This document shows positions 9,165 to 20,468 of a stretch of DNA of 64,000 bases, piece by piece. A model generated the notes under the pieces. It was not told the origin of the DNA. It worked only from the letters and a program-made list of their open reading frames with translations, and searched no databases. Position numbers and translations under genes: made by a program. Position 1 is the first letter of the stretch; every line of letters begins with the position of its first letter. Origin of the DNA: Homalodisca vitripennis (Eukaryota; Arthropoda; Insecta; Hemiptera; Cicadellidae); NCBI RefSeq assembly GCF_021130785.1, contig NW_025777628.1:40179-104178 (forward strand), in the 5' to 3' direction.

Positions 9165-12100
9165 TACAATCTAAAGGGCCACACCAAGTGATGGGTTTGT
9201 TGATGTTGTTAACCAGAATTTGATGGTACCTATGAGAAATTTTAGATCTATAGTGTTTTTCTGTATCATTTTATTTAAACTACAATCCAAGCCATCTTCA
9301 AGTAATCGATGACCCGATCTATGTGAAATGGTGTATTACAAAGTCAATAAGTATTAAACCCTACTGGAAAATACGTAACGTTTATTTCATTTCTAGACAA
9401 ATAAAACGTTTCGTTAGAAAGTTATCAACATTATGTTTCGGTAACATTGTTATGACTTTATTTTAAACTTCTCTTTTGAACTGTTTTAAACTACAAGTAA
9501 CTTTGGTTTAAACTGTTCCAAGAGGGCAAACAAAGACATAAAGTTCGGTTTAATAAAGAAGGATTGATCGGTTTCTTATTTGAGAAGCAAGTTTCAGTTG
9601 AAGCCAAGTTGGTCGTTGCTGAGGTGGAGTTTCTACAAAGAATATCAGCAACTGATGAGACGAACTCAGAGTTTCTGCTGAAGAACCTTGTGCTGAAGTA
9701 GTTTGTGACAACTTGTCATTAATCAACTGTTTTATCAAGCTCTTCAAACGTTCTGTCCATGATAAAAAGCCTTAAGTAACAACTTCGTTGTTGTGTTTGT
9801 AAATTAGTTCATTAACAAAACATCTTACTACCAGTATGATCTCAATCTTGTCTCTTTACTCATTTGTGGTAGGCAAAAATGAATCAAACTAAATATTATG
9901 CATTTAAATTTTACGCAATATTATTTATATACATTAGTAAATATATAGGTTGAATCACAAAAAATTACTTGCTACACCGGGACTAGAACCCGAGTCACCC
10001 TTTAAGATATATAACCAACACAATGTGAAAATTAATTCATTTAATTATAATACAAATTTAATTGTTATCTGATAATACAGTACATAAACAATTTACGCAT
10101 AAATATTTACAGTAATTTTTGTGTTAAATTATTTAGATGTATAGGTACCCCATTTTCCTCTACTTTATACCCAGTTTTTATAAAGATAAAAAAAAATTTG
10201 TAAACTTTGTTACAAATTTGTTAGTATTGTATGACTAGCTCGTTAACCGTTTTTTCTACGGCACTTGTAACTTTTGCGATCGTTAACATGACCGAGCTGT
10301 TTCCAAAACGATGTGATATTGTTTGTGATTGAAAGACAGAGAGATGTTCTTGTTTAGAGGATACCAAATATATTGTCGTGTTTGATTTGTAACTAGCCAA
10401 ACATTTAAGATTGTGTTTTAAGATTTTAAATCATAATTATCAAATCGATTTCAATTGTTCGACATGTACAAATAATACAATTACAGTAACATTAGTTTAT
10501 ATTAGGGAAATAAAAAACTGAAAATGTTTTAAATTTAATTGTTTACACAGCATTTGATAGTAACCATTCGTAAAAATCACCACGAAGTAGGTTAAATTCA
10601 TTTTAAAAATCGTTCACAAATATTTTAACCACTAACAGCTTGTATTAAAAACATAACATTTTAATGATTAATTTCTCTTTACTGTATGACTATTGACACA
10701 AAACACATTGGTATATCCTAATAACATATGTATTACAGCATCAAATTGTATAAACAACGTATACAGTATAATCGTCAATATGCGAGGAAGCGCCTTCTAT
10801 TTGTTGGTCGGCTACATTTAGTTAAGAAGTATTCATATTGCCTACTTGACGCCGCACTTTTCAACGATTCATATATTGTGAGCTGCACCGTTTTCCTCTA
10901 GAAATATTTCTAGAACATTTCATCCTCACAAATTGCATTTTATATTTTTAAGAATAATATAAAATGCATTAAAATTAAATTGGAATAAGAGAACCCTATT
11001 ACATTTTTTAACGGTTGCTTTAGTAATGAAAACATTAATTTAACAATAATAATACACAAAAGTAGGAAATGGCATTTTATTGAATTAAGAATACAAGAAT
11101 GGCATCTAGAATACAAAATAATCTATACAGCCACTTTGCGTGAAGCTCTATTACTATGTATCATAGAAGTTACACAAAATATTAAACATTGATAGAGCTG
11201 ATAGTCGCATGATCTGAGATTTTGGAATTTGGATGTGAGCGTTAAAAAAACCTGTGCGTGACCATAGCACTTTTGTCAGTACCATCGACCTTGTATGTAT
11301 AGATTCTCCTCCTTATTCTAGTATATTAAAAGGTGAACCCTCACAGGCTAGAAGCCCATGAGGATTGGCTTATTAATCCTTAAGAGGGGATCTGCTTCTT
11401 CTTATTTATAAAAATGTGTTAATGCATGGCATACGTTTTAACAATATAAAGAATCATAGCTGAACATTGAGGCTACCAGATGTTAAAAGCTCAGTCTATT
11501 GTACTTCGTTATGCACTGTGCTGCATCTCTTGGGAGTCTAAGTGTTAAAGGTGGCTTTTATCCTCACATGTAAAACTGTAATCGTTTAAATGTCTTTTGA
11601 TAATAGAATAAAGGATTATACAATTCTGGAATACCTTTTGTGTTTAGCAATCCACTTAACGTTACAGTGGTTATGTCCAGTTAATACACACATTTATAAT
11701 CGACTACATACTTCTGTAAAAATCATATTATACCATTTAATAATTTATCCTAACATCAACAACAGGGACTATACAAAAGATAGAGTTGTTTTGATAACTA
11801 TAATAATGTATTAAAAACGAAAAAATCAAACCTGACGCTATTTTAATGTCATTGTACGAATTTTGCTTCTTCCATCATTGTCAAACGTAAATTATTACCT
11901 GTCTCATTTGGTTACATCTCAAAGCGAGCATCAAAGGTTAATAATGTCAAAGCGGTAGACCGAAAGGACAACTCATGTTTCTACGTATGCTCTGTACACT
12001 TCGTAATGGAACCTGTGATGGTTCTTGATTACAACAGTGCTTCTCTCATGTGACTTAAATTGCGTGCGAACCGGAAATAATGGTAAACGTATTTATTTAT

Positions 12101-13179
12101 TTTCTTAGTTTTTAACATATAAATAAAATAAAAAACCTAGAAGATTAAGACATTGTATCACAACACGAACAAATTTATTACAAATCATATTATAAATTAT
12201 GATTTAGGATTATGATTTTTTTACATTTGTGACAAAGCGTTTACTACTTTCTATAACAACGAAGTATTTGAGTTGGTTTTAAAATTGTTCCGGCAAAACG
12301 CCCAGGCGCGTTGTCTGGTGGTTCTTTCAAAATGTCAACACATGCCGTAAAATTTTCTTATTTGTAATTGTTGTATCAGAGCAGTCCCTCTTAAAATTCA
12401 TATTCAGTACAGTTTATAGTTATATTGCTCTGTAACCAGAAATAATTGTTAGTACTATCTATTTTTATGACGTTCAGTATGTAACAAAGAATTGCTATAA
12501 AAACCAACTAACGAGAAAAATCACGATATACAAGATTTATATAAGTTTTAAATTCTGATTTATCACAAGCATTCTCCAAAAATATAACCAATAACATAGA
12601 GTTAACAATAAAAAAATGATAAATAAAAATCACTGAAAATTTACATTTTATTAATATTGTTATTAAATTAAAATTTATAACAAATGTGTTTACTTGGTTT
12701 ATTCAGATATTAGCTTGTTCCAGAAGAATGCTCTTTTGATGTAGAACAGAGCTTGTTTAACCACAAAAACTCATTACATCTTGAAATAGACATTAACTTA
12801 TTAGTAACAGTAAAATGTAAATATTAAAATGTGACAATCGACTTAGATAAGGCAAGACTATTATTTTATAACTTTATTTTGCCATTTCTGATCTGAATAG
12901 GGCTTTTGTGTTTAATCTATGATATAATTTAATAACATTACACGCTATTGCTCGTACTTTTCTTATAAACTATTAAGAACAATTTTTAATTAAATTGAAC
13001 TATTAAACAAAATTTAGGTATATAGTTTAGTATTAGTTATCTACCATTCACTAATTTCAAAGCATTGCCAAAATTTACCCTCCTTAAATCGTTCAAAAAC
13101 GGTTTAATTGAAATCATATAGAACATATTTCTGCTAATCATTTTTTTTTTCAATTTTAATCAAATATGTATGCACAGAT
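9165..13179. other. Unassigned AT-rich sequence
   Basis: About 4 kb without a gene I can support. Apart from the tRNA-like piece at 9.96-10.04 kb, I see only AT-rich sequence. A less AT-rich stretch at 11280-11410 (containing GAACCCTCACAGGCTAG) may be an old repeat. The open frame at 11590-11814 has the composition of random AT-rich DNA. Confidence 0.4.
9960..10040 (-). repeat. tRNA-like fragment, probably SINE-derived
   Basis: Read on the minus strand, CGGGTTCTAGTCCCGG (about 9977-9992) resembles a tRNA T-arm with an RNA polymerase III box B (GTTCRANNCC, one mismatch). GTTGGTTA upstream resembles a D-loop, but there is no proper anticodon arm between them and no paired acceptor stem. It is a tRNA-derived repeat or remnant, not a working tRNA gene. 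Similar pieces lie at 26.53 and 39.05 kb, also on the minus strand. Confidence 0.35.
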
Positions 13180-13960
13180 CCCAAGTGTAACTGGTACGTC
13201 AATACAAGAGAATTAAATTGGAAACAGATTATTTCTAGATGCATCAATTAACACAGCCCAAAACACTACTTCTTTCTATACTAAAAAAACAAACAAATTA
13301 AATGTTATCATTATAAAAATGTACCTGAATCAATAACAACGCAAAGTAAAAAATAACACACAATTAAACCTAATCTCCAATCATATGAATTGATCCATTT
13401 TTTAAGAGCAGAAAATAAGATTTATAAATGTAAAAGTAACTCATACAGTTACTGTACGTTGTTGTCCTCCCACTGGACATCACATCGTGTTCTGGAGATA
13501 GTTCTCGAGTGACTTCAGCGAGATTAACGACTTTTAAGCGTAAAAATTAACATACAAAAACAGCAATATACGTAGAACCTTTTATCAGTTTCCATTGATG
13601 TAACTAGTTTTAATATTTATTGCTGTATACGCTGTCCCTGTTTTCTTTATTTTCCTTTTTACTTTTCTTGTATAGTTCTCCTTTATTACCAACATTCAAA
13701 CTGATTCCTGCTGTATGATTATACACACTTACATTGTATAGCGATATATTCTACAAGTTTTCGATTTGATGTACCTAACACAAGTAGTCTACAGTACAGT
13801 CTACTTTTAAATTTCCTAATAATATTTTTATAAATCACATATGAGTAGTAAGAATATTATACACGCTTGACTCAGAATATTTAAAGTTTATTCATTGCTA
13901 TCATATCGTGTATATTATTTTTTCTTAGTGATATAACTGAATAACAGGTTTAATAAGGAG
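13180..13960 (+). repeat. R repeat copy 2 (partial)
   Basis: The shared landmarks are ACACAGCCCAAAACACTACTT (13251-13271; seen elsewhere as ACAGCCCAAAACACAAGTTT), the core block with ACATCACATCGTGTTC near 13480, GTTCTCGAGTGACTT, and a weakened TTTCCATTGATG block near 13599. The 5' part of R is not recognisable. The copy is diverged and non-coding. Confidence 0.5.
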
Positions 13961-14516
13961 GTATGTTGTTAAGCATTACCTCGTAAAGTGCAGTTAATAT
14001 TAAGTTTACATCAGTCAGGTTTCCATACATGTATTGAAAAGGTTACATTGTTATTGTAAATTTAAAATTGATGAAAATAGTCAATACTGCTTATTCACTA
14101 TGTAGTACAATGTCATACACATTTTGTCACTTTTCATACAAGGAAAATTGATTAGTAGAGAAAAAGAAATGGTAGGTTATAGGCATTATATAAACCAGTA
14201 AATATTACTTGCGTAAAATTTGCAATTGCTGAGGGTCATAAAAAGTACGAAAATTCACGAACTTCACAACATACCCAAATATTTTCTTATAATTGTGTGA
14301 TTAGAATAAAAAATTTGTTGGATGAAACGTAAGATATTTCATATTCATTTGAAGAATATTTATCTCCGCACTTTGGAATTGTCTAAATTTTTATCATTTT
14401 TCTATACTTTAAATATATGAAAATTCTGTTTAAGTATAGTTGAAATATCAATTTTGATTTAAATTGCATGTTCATAAAGGTTCCCTTTTATATAAAAATA
14501 AACTTACCTGTTGCAG
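13961..14516. other. Unassigned AT-rich sequence
   Basis: Nothing is recognised except a possible branch and acceptor region at the right edge, before the candidate exon. Confidence 0.35.
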
Positions 14517-14649
14517 TCCTTGAATAAAGCCCCCCTAGGATTTTACCGAGGCAATTTCATCGATCAACCCACAGACGTCAGCCCAGCTGTAACATCGCTA
14601 ACCTGTGAACCGTACCTCATTTGAGAGACCTATAACGAGCTATATGTTG
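14517..14649 (+). other. Candidate spliced exon, unknown protein
   Basis: A stretch that is clearly less AT-rich than its flanks is bounded by good splice-site matches: an acceptor ending TTGCAG at 14516 and a donor TTG followed by GTAAGTATAA at 14650. In phase 0 it reads 35 codons beginning SLNKAPLGFYRGNFIDQPTD and then a TGA at 14622-14624, 25 nt before the donor. It could be a last coding exon with an intron in the 3' UTR, a non-coding exon, or an exon of a decayed gene. The left boundary also resembles a donor on the minus strand (CAG followed by GTAAGTTT), so orientation is not certain. I do not recognise the peptide. Confidence 0.3.
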
Positions 14650-16149
14650 GTAAGTATAATTTTCTTTTACTAAACATTTTTTTATTATTTGTAATTTTTA
14701 TTAGCATATGCAACAAATCCTTTACAAACTCTCCAGTGGTTTGAATATATCTTACATTATATTTTTTATAAGATTAATACTAGAGTTTGTATATATTATA
14801 TATATTTAATATGGTATTTTTTTAGATTTTTTGTCGTTATATTTTAAATATTAAATCAATAGCTCCTTTAAAAAAAGTAACAGAAAACATTAAAATGTAA
14901 CAATGCCGTTTTATGATTCTATTAATATTTACTGGTGTTTTGAACAAATTTTGCTATCGTGTCTAAATAAAAACTAACGAGAATAAATATTAAAATATTT
15001 CACCGATTTTGAAAGTGTTAGGACGTCCAGGTATGACATTTTAATATAGTATAATTAAAAATAATACTTGCGGTGGAAAAATTTCTTCATGATATTAAAG
15101 ATTTTATAAATAAATAAAAATGACAATCACTCAAGTCTTCATAGTCAAAATATTTCATATACTTATATTTAACAGTTACTTATATTATATTATTTTTGGT
15201 ATTTGCTAATATTTTCAAGAATTTTGGTTTGAATTATGAAATAATTATTTAAAGCTTTTAATGAAGTAATCTGCTACCACTCAGCGTGAAATAATACAAA
15301 ATTGTATATTACTCCTGCACTCAGTAAGGTTACCTTGAAGAATCGTATAGAATTTATATTTTTAAATAAAGAAATATTTCATCTTAAAAATTATGGTGAT
15401 TAATATTATTTAATTGATATTGTTAGAAAATTATTCAAAAAGCAATTAATTGCTCCACTAGCTATTGTATGAGTGGTATTAACGAAAGTTTGTTTAAGAA
15501 ATACTACATTCTATATAGTTTAATAGTTTTTATGCTTGTTTAGTAATAGGTTACCTCCCATCCAAAATTACCATAGGCTAATTTTTTTATAAAGTTTAAG
15601 TTGCAGGATTAGTAGTTGGGCTAACAATGGGTTTCTTCTGTAGTATCGTTAACAAATGCGTAGTGTGATAACATTTACAAAGTAATTAGTAGTTATCATT
15701 AAAAATAACAAACCATTTTATTAATTTATTAGTGTGTTTAATTTTATTTATACTCAATGTAATAGTTTGTTCATTAAAATACAACTGGTGAATATTAAAT
15801 GTACATTAAAATTTTAGTTATTTAATTCTGCAAATAGAGTCTGGAAAAAAGGTGAGAAAAATTATTACAGTAAGGAGTCAATGTATTAGATTCCAGAGAC
15901 ATTTTCTATCAGTTTCTTTGTAAAAAGGATATATTTACCCATTGTTCATTCCTTATAAGTTCTCTTGGAATTTAAAACATGCTGAGGATTTTTTCATTAT
16001 TATATAACAAATAATTAGAGCAGTTTTTATGGTTAAAGGGAGATTTTGTAAAACAAATAGTCAAATAGGTAATTTTATTCAAGTCTATCGCTTCAAGGAC
16101 TTACAACTAACAACACTAATGGAAGTACAGGTATGTAAATGTTTAGAAC
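14650..16149. other. Unassigned AT-rich sequence
   Basis: About 1.5 kb of very AT-rich sequence with no gene or repeat that I can support. Confidence 0.4.
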
Positions 16150-16960
16150 TAGTAAACACTTAGTAAACACTGCTCGGGTGAATGTTTAGTAACAAAATAA
16201 AGTCCAAAAAGTTTCTCGAAGACGTACGTTAGAACATTCTTCTCATAAAAGATTAAGTATTTTTCATTAACTATTCAAACGTTCCAAAATTGCTATGACG
16301 CTTGGAATTTGGTAGATGATTGAACCCAATACTCCCTGAACGCGTTGGGTACAGAGAGGATTAAAACAGCCCAAAACACAAGTTTAGTAGCTTTTCAATA
16401 AAGAAAAGCAGTGAAAACCTTTGAAAAATAAAAGGAAATTCAAAGAAATAACACATTTAAATTTCTATTTGCTTTTGAATCAGGCAATCGCTTTATATAA
16501 ACTGTTCATGTGTTTTGTGTTGTATTTAATACTAAAATTTAAATGGCTTTGGGTATCAAGAGTCATTATTAGGAGTAATTGTGATTACTCCAAAATAGAA
16601 TAACTCATCCTTGTAATTCCTAGTCCTTCCAGCTACTGACCATCACATTGTGCTACATGTGGTGATTATCTGACGGGTTGCCACTTAAACGACTATTAAA
16701 ATGCTGACACATACTCGTAATAGTATTTAATGTTCAAAAACATTAAAATATCAGACCTTTGTTGTTTCTATGGATATGAAATATTTTTTGAGTGGAAACT
16801 GTTAATTATATATCATATGGGTGTTTTATTTTTTTATCTTTTTATGTCAAGGATACTAGTAAAAAGAAATTATTTTCTACTTGTCTGATCTCCCATACAC
16901 ATACATTATATAGAGAAACCATATAGTCATAAGTTATTCACTATGATATAATTTCATAAT
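16150..16960 (+). repeat. R repeat copy 3
   Basis: Recognised from ACTCCCTGAACGCGTTGGGT followed by ACAGAGAGGATTAAAACAGC (about 16331-16370), then CCCAAAACACAAGTTTAGTA, the core at 16600-16690 (GACCATCACATTGTGCTAC), and TTTCTATGGATATGAAAT near 16767. The core is more diverged than in copy 1. It has the same strand as the other copies. The small open frame at 16421-16603 lies inside it and is not conserved between copies. Confidence 0.55.
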
Positions 16961-18259
16961 GGTATTTTGGAATGATTACTTTGTAAATATCCCTCTGGGC
17001 ATTACCTTTTAGGGCGAGAGATTACTTATGAATTCAGAGTGAAAATCAAATATACGCTTTGAAAAAGTCAGTTACAGCTATTTTTGAGGTTGAGTGGTAG
17101 ACGTTCCCGTACTTTTGGGGACCATTTGTAGAGCAGGGAATTACAGGGATCATACGTAGAACAAGGTCACCGTTCATCTGGGTTGTCTAATTGTGGGGAA
17201 AAGTTGGATTGAAGTAAAAATATTTGATATTAATGTAGCATTCATATAATAAGGCCTTTTTCCCTTCTTAATATTTAAAGGAGCGGCTGATTTTTTTATG
17301 CTTTAAAGCATTAAGAAGCAAAATTCAACCACATTTAAACTTCAGTAGTCTGAAAAACATTTCATGGCATTCCAGCAGAGCCTCCTTGGAATGTTCAAAA
17401 CATTTGACCAGAACGCAAATGATAAACCACTCTAAAATCGCAAGGTAATGAAATAGGAGCAGGTAATTTTTCCTTCTGTTCCCTAAATAACCTTCAAAGA
17501 GGATCATCTCTAAGTATGCTGAGTCTATGGAGATGTTCTTATTCATGGCGGAAACCCCGTGATTTTGCATAGCCTTATACGAAGAGACCACTTATGCTTA
17601 ACGACTTTAGCAGGTCGTCCAAAATAAGATTTATAGAGATTAGAAGTGATGCTATCCTTATCGAAGCCCCAAAACAGTAGTTTTAACCATTCTAACTATT
17701 AAAAAGAATTTTAGGACAATATCTAAAACATTTATTACTCAGTATAATAAAAGTAATCCATGTACTTATTGGTAGCCTGGATAATTGGTAGTCTTTAAAA
17801 ATAAGAGAATACACTACTGCAGGTGTTGCAACAGACTGTTTTCAGAGGAATCAAACACTAGCTCCTTGGAAAAAGTATTGCAATTTAGTACAAAAATGCT
17901 AATTTTGTAGCTGTTATAAAACTTGGTGTGAACTGTCCTTATATTTAGATGGTTGTGAGAGTTGCCGCTTTCGTAAGAGAAAGGTTTAAAATATAATAGT
18001 ATTAAATATGTCAAGGATCATGTAAATTATCGGAAAGTTTAAACAACCTTCAACTTTCAAGAAGGTATTAGGTTTTATTTTTACGCCTTTGGTGGATTTT
18101 TTATGTATGATATTTGATCAAGAAAAGTTTAATGATTAACCTAGAACTAAAGGGAGGCTATTTGTTATTAACTTAGAATGTTTAATAAGTAAAAAATAAA
18201 TTCCTGTGGTTAGTTTTATGATTTAATAACAATCCTATTCAATTTAAATGACTTGCTAA
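16961..18259. other. Unassigned sequence
   Basis: No gene or element is recognised. Open frames on the minus strand at 17325-17591 and 17814-18014 show no known motif and no codon pattern distinct from the surroundings. Confidence 0.35.
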
Positions 18260-18779
18260 CAACGTTATGAAAGTAGTTTACTCCAGTAATGTTCCCTCTC
18301 GATTTAACGTCCAGCTTGCCGTATTATTCTCAACATTGACTCATGTTATTTTATTATAAAAAAGATTATATTACTTATTAATACTTACATTAGAATATAA
18401 TAGTGATACGGGATATAGCAAGGCGTTTCTATTACTATATATCTTCAAATCCCCATCTGTTATTTATTGTAATGTACAAAAGAGATCTGTTAATTTAAGA
18501 AACTAATTGAATAATTTAACAATTGCAGACCACATTTATTTATTAAACTCAGCAAAAATGATTTTAAATGTAGTAATTTTAAATAATCAAACATAATTTA
18601 TTAAGGCATTTTGATTATTGTCAGCTAACATACATCTAATTCAACTCATTTGTATATTTAGCCTATTTAAAAAAGCCAACAATATTGTTTTAAGACATAG
18701 TTTCCTTCTCGTAAGCACACCTCAACAGATAGAAAAAAATAGTTTATAAATTACCGAAATTATTACATAAAATAAAGGA
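18260..18779 (+). repeat. R repeat copy 4, 5' part
   Basis: It begins with GTTCCCTCTCGATTTAACGT (18291-18310), followed by GTATTATTCTC and ACAAAAGAGATCTG near 18476, all matching the R start. GTTTATAAATTACCGAAA near 18742 matches the stretch just before the CTCCCTGTAC block in copy 1. The jockey-type LINE then interrupts it at about 18780. R resumes at about 23256. Confidence 0.55.
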
Positions 18780-18782
18780 CTA

Positions 18783-20468
18783 CTGACCGGTCAAGCATCC
18801 ACCTCGACTTTTAGGATTGATTATTCTGAAAAAGAGGCCCGGATTGAGGCTCCTGCTGCCCCAGCGACCTCCCACGGCCTGATGGAGACCTCCGATGGCC
18901 CATTGGAGGCCATCCACGGCCTGCCGACTACATCTCGACCCAGCAACGCCGTGCCACCCGGGACAGGAGAACAGGGCCCAGGTGAAGTCGGGATTACTCC
19001 CGAGAGCTGCCAGGGTGCGGCGACCAAGTGCTAGGGGAACCCACGCCGGTCGGAATCCAAAAAATGCCTTTCCAAAGGCCACCTGACACCACCGGGGACT
19101 TCTGCTCCAGTTGCCCAGCTGATAGATCCAGTTATTTCTGAGGCCAACTCTGGAACTTCGGGCCGTCCTGCCGCGGGTCTGCGGAAACGAAAAGCGGCTC
19201 CAGCTCCGACTCTTCCGCCGAAAAGCCGACGGACGGACACCAACGCAGGCGAAGACATGGACGTCGAGCGAGGGCCACGCATTCCTCCCATCATCCTGGA
19301 CGTCCCCAAAGGATGGGCCAGCCATGCTTTTACCATCAAACAGCTGGTTGGAGGCGACCTGGAGGCAATCTGCACCGCTCGGACGCTACGGCTGAAGACG
19401 AGCACCGTGGCCCACTTTCGGTAACTACAAAGGTACTTACAGGAACAGGAGCTAAAGTTCCACACTTTCGCCATGACCACTGAGCGCCTCCTCAAGGTGG
19501 TGATCAAAGGTCTCCCAGCCACCCTATCGCCGGAAGAGGTCGTCGAGGCTTTCCAAGGAGATGGCTATGGCATCGTGGAGGTCAAGCTCCTGAAAACAAG
19601 ACGTGAACAACCGACCAGCCTGTGGGTCATCACCCTCCGTGGAGGCGATGGGCTCCAGCCTCCTACTGATGTCTACACCGCCCGGACTCTGTTCTTCTGC
19701 AGGCTGGAGGTCAGGAAGTACACCAGGCCTAGTGGACCAGTCCAGTGCCACCGATGCCAGGGGTTTGGGCATGGCTCCAGCCACTGCGTACGATGCGGTG
19801 ATAATCATCCGTCCAGCCTCTACCCGAAGGAAGCTTCAACCCCGGCCAGATGCTGCAATTGTGGAGAGGCCCACTCTGCCAACTACCGTGGGTGTGTCAC
19901 CTTCAAAAACGAGAAGCAGCTCTCGTATGCTGCCGTTGCCAGGAGGGTTCAGAGGCCTGTACCTTCCAGGATTGAGCCTCCTAAGCCTCGAGAAGCTCCT
20001 GCTCCTGCCCCTCCTGCCACCGTAGATGACACCTCGGAGCCCTCCACTGAAAACCGGGAGGAAGACGACTTCGAGATGGTAAGGCGTCGCCGTCATCGCC
20101 CAGCTCGGAAGCCGGAAAGACGGGGGGCTCGTTCTCGTTCAACTCCGAAGACCTGAACCACCGAGACACGTCCACCCCATGCCTCTCATCAACTAGAGAA
20201 CCTAACAATCGAGGACAGACCTGCCCCTGCCAGACCAACACTACCCAGGCCCACACCGAGATCTCGTGCTGAGCCACCTAAGCCTACTTCCCGCCCTGAA
20301 CTACAAGCAAAGCCGATCACACAAAACATCACGCCGACTTCTCACCCAGTTTCCCTCCTGCTTCAAAATCTCAAGGTAAGACTAAATCAGATTCTTTCTC
20401 AGCTGACTAACATAGTGGCGTTGATGTCACGCCTCATGCACATGTTGTCCGCCACCGTCCATGGGTAA
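18783..20468 (+). pseudogene. Jockey-type ORF1 (gag-like nucleic-acid-binding protein), broken
   Basis: The frame runs about 560 codons and is cut by TAG at 19032, TAA at 19422 and TGA at 20154. The first part is rich in P, A, S and T. From 19281 comes IPPIILDVPKGW and an A-F-T-I-K-Q-L stretch, then FHTFAMTTERLLKVVIKGLP (19458-19517), the conserved gag core of jockey-like elements. Zinc knuckles follow: C-x2-C-x4-H-x4-C from 19746 and C-x2-C-x3-H-x6-C from about 19854. The middle knuckle has lost its last cysteine (SSLYPK where a C is expected). A basic tail follows. The protein coats element RNA. The final TAA (20466-20468) overlaps the ORF2 start by 8 bp. No start codon is present at the 5' end. 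Confidence 0.85.

Noticed and set aside
9960..10040. Functional tRNA gene on the minus strand
   Set aside because: Only T-arm and D-loop-like words are present; no anticodon arm or acceptor stem can be paired.
19524..19808. Minus-strand open frames inside the jockey-type LINE
   Set aside because: They overlap the recognised + strand gag frame and are shadows produced by its GC-rich codons.
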